This document shows, in pieces, positions 62,281 through 64,000 of a DNA stretch of 64,000 bases. This DNA is from Siccirubricoccus sp. G192 (lineage in GTDB: Bacteria; Pseudomonadota; Alphaproteobacteria; Acetobacterales; Acetobacteraceae): assembly GCF_019084075.1 (NCBI RefSeq), contig NZ_JAHREN010000001.1, positions 4,800,501 to 4,864,500 on the forward strand. The letters run 5' to 3'. A program made the translations under genes and the position numbers. The notes beneath the pieces are model-generated. The model saw nothing but the letters and a program-made list of their open reading frames with translations, made no database searches and was not told where the DNA came from. Every line of letters begins with the position of its first letter. The stretch's first letter is position 1.

Positions 62281-64000
62281 ATGGCCAAATTCCGGGCTCA
62301 GCCAGCCGATGCGCCGCATCGAGGATCCACGCCTGCTGAAGGGCGGCGGCCGCTATACCGACGACATCCCGATGCCCGGCGCCGCGCATGCCGTGGTGCT
62401 GCGCAGCCCGCATGCGGCGGCGCGCATCCTCTCGATCGACACGGCGCCCGCCATGGCGGTGCCCGGCGTGCTGGCGGTGATCACCAACCAGGACTGGCAG
62501 GCGGAGGGCTTGGGGGAGATTCCCTGCATCATCCCGCTCAAGAACATCGACGGCACCGACCGCGCCGAGACGCCGCGCGGCGCGCTCGCCGGGGACCGCG
62601 TGCGGCATGTCGGCGACCCCGTGGCCTTCGTGGTGGCGGAGACGCCCCAGGCGGCGCGCGACGGCGCCGAGGCGGTGATGGTGGATTACGAGGAGCTGCC
62701 CTCCGCCACCGACCTCGCCGCCGCGCACCAGCCGGGCGCGCCGCTCGTCTGGGACAACGTGCCGAACAACATCTGCTTCGACTGGGAGGCCGGCGACAAG
62801 GCCAAGGCCACGGCGCTGATCGCGCAGGCGGCGCATGTCACGCGGCTGACCGTGGTGAACAACCGCGTGGTCGTCTCCAGCCTGGAGGTGCGCGCCGCCG
62901 CCGCCGATTACGACGCGGCGGAGGGGAAGTTCACCCTCTATGTCGGCACCCAGGGGTCCTGGCTGGTGAAGAGCCTGCTCGCGGACAACGTCTTCAAGCT
63001 GCCGGAGGAGAAGTTCCGCGTCGTCACGCCGGATGTCGGCGGCGGCTTCGGCATGAAGCTCTACCTCTATGCCGAATACGCGCTGGTCTGCATGGCGGCA
63101 CGCCGGCTCGGCCGGCCCGTCAAATGGACCAGCGAGCGCACGGAAGCCTTCCTCTCGGACACGCATGGCCGCGACAACATCACCGAGGGCGAGCTGGCCA
63201 CCGACAAGGACGGCAAATTCCTGGCGCTGCGCACCCGCAACTACGCCAATATGGGCGCCTACCTCTCCACCTTCGCGCCTTTCATCCCGACCGGCGCCGG
63301 CACCAAGGTGCTGGCCAGCGTCTATGGTTTCCAGGCGATCCATGCGCGGGTGCTGGGCGTGCTGACCAATACCGTGCCGGTCGATGCCTATCGCGGCGCG
63401 GGGCGGCCCGAGAGCAACTACCTGGTGGAACGGCTGATCGACGCCGCGGCGCGCGAGCTCGGCATCGAACGCGCCGAGCTGCGCCGCCGCAACATGGTGC
63501 CACAGAGCGCCATGCCCTACACGACAGCCATCGGCCAGCGCTATGACAGCGGCGATTTCGCCACCGTGCTGGATACCGCGCTCGCCAAGGCCGATTGGGC
63601 CGGCTTCCCGGCGCGGCGGGCGGCCGCGGCGGCGCGCGGCAGGCGGCGCGGCATCGGCCTCGCCTATTACCTGGAAGCCACCGGCGGCGGCCCGACCGAA
63701 CGCGCCGAGGTGCGCTTCGCGGCCGATGGCATGGCGGAGGTGCTGGTCGGCACCCAGTCCACCGGCCAGGGGCACGAGACCGCCTATGCCATGCTGACCA
63801 GCCATGAGCTGGGCATCCCGATCGAGAAGATCCGCATCGTCCAGGGCGATTCGGACGTGATCCCGACCGGCGGCGGCACCGGCGGCGCCCGCAGCCTCTA
63901 TTCCGAGGGCCAGGCGATCCTGCTCACCACCGCGACGGTGATCGAGAAGGGCAAGCAGGCGGCGTCCGAACACCTGGAAGCCTCGGTCGCCGACATCGAA
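62281..64000 (+). CDS. xanthine dehydrogenase family molybdopterin-binding subunit, partial and frameshifted
   Basis: Runs off the end of the window. The N-terminal MAKF at 62281 leads to QPMRRIEDPRLLKGGGRYTDD once one C is removed near 62293. Otherwise the frame starts only at the ATG 62309, which has no ribosome site. PDVGGGFGMKLYLYAEYAL and the V-D-A-Y-R-G-A-G-R-P-E motif are the molybdopterin signature of CoxL-like large subunits. EVRAAAADYDA and TEFG-style ligand segments follow. The electron-transfer FAD and iron-sulfur subunits would be expected beyond the window. Substrate unknown. Confidence 0.87.

Noticed and set aside
56732..63973. A 2,413-codon open frame on the reverse strand, antisense to the RND genes
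   Set aside because: It has no recognisable domain, is rich in His/Arg/Gln repeats, and exists because the genes opposite use few codons that create reverse stops at this GC content. The forward-strand RND, TSUP and molybdopterin genes are strongly conserved.

Overview
The window is a 64 kb piece of a very GC-rich alphaproteobacterial chromosome. Gene content and protein style point to Acetobacteraceae, most likely Roseomonas or a close relative. Three things suggest this: five tripartite-tricarboxylate (TctC/Bug) periplasmic binding proteins, a Hint-domain secreted protein, and an Aer-like chemoreceptor with a PilZ tail. This placement is inferred from family resemblance only, because no rRNA or tRNA gene is present. 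The extreme GC content leaves long open frames on the wrong strand (one of 2,413 codons), and these were discarded.

Layout. 0.1-5.5 kb: an MFS exporter, a three-gene reverse operon (class II aldolase, Nudix, small conserved protein), a VOC protein, a ModA-like binding protein, and an AT-richer island holding a HEPN-type protein. 5.8-10 kb: an M20-type amidohydrolase, a VIT-family transporter and a PAS-MCP-PilZ receptor. 10.1-14.6 kb: the central-carbon cluster tkt-gap-pgk. 15-24.5 kb: an esterase, Nudix, creatininase-type hydrolase, the coupled dapF-mtaB-ftsY operon, a HerA-like ATPase and a Hint protein. 25-31.9 kb: rpmI-rplT, pheS-pheT, a DUF421 membrane protein and lepA. 32-49 kb: accessory metabolism with convergent TctC genes, a VOC protein, the overlapping tusA-HDAC-NAT operon, ROK kinase-membrane protein-dinB, an orphan DppBC permease pair, an HpcH/HpaI aldolase, and a run of amidinotransferase-like enzyme, FAD oxidase, MFS and TctC genes. 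49.5-56.6 kb: acyl-CoA dehydrogenase, universal stress protein, PAP2, and an IclR-controlled TctC-IclR-CaiB operon beside an SMP-30 lactonase. 56.8-64 kb: an RND efflux pair, a TSUP permease and the start of a molybdopterin hydroxylase subunit that runs off the window.

Genes work together as a soil or water heterotroph set. Many periplasmic binding proteins and catabolic enzymes for organic acids, acyl-CoAs and lactones surround stable housekeeping blocks for glycolysis/pentose phosphate metabolism, translation, protein targeting and lysine/peptidoglycan precursor synthesis.

Two features cut across the window. First, at least five and probably seven genes carry an apparent single-base frameshift. 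Four of these are an extra base in a G/C homopolymer, and one is in the essential gene ftsY, so draft-quality sequence error is the leading explanation. Second, a family of GC-rich, hairpin-forming intergenic repeats recurs (seven copies), mostly just after stop codons and often between convergent genes. The most distinctive biology is the HEPN gene in its AT-richer island, the PAS-MCP-PilZ receptor, the overlapping NAT-deacetylase-TusA operon, and the palindromic operator array upstream of the TctC-IclR-CaiB operon. I found no convincing complete novel defence or mobile system.
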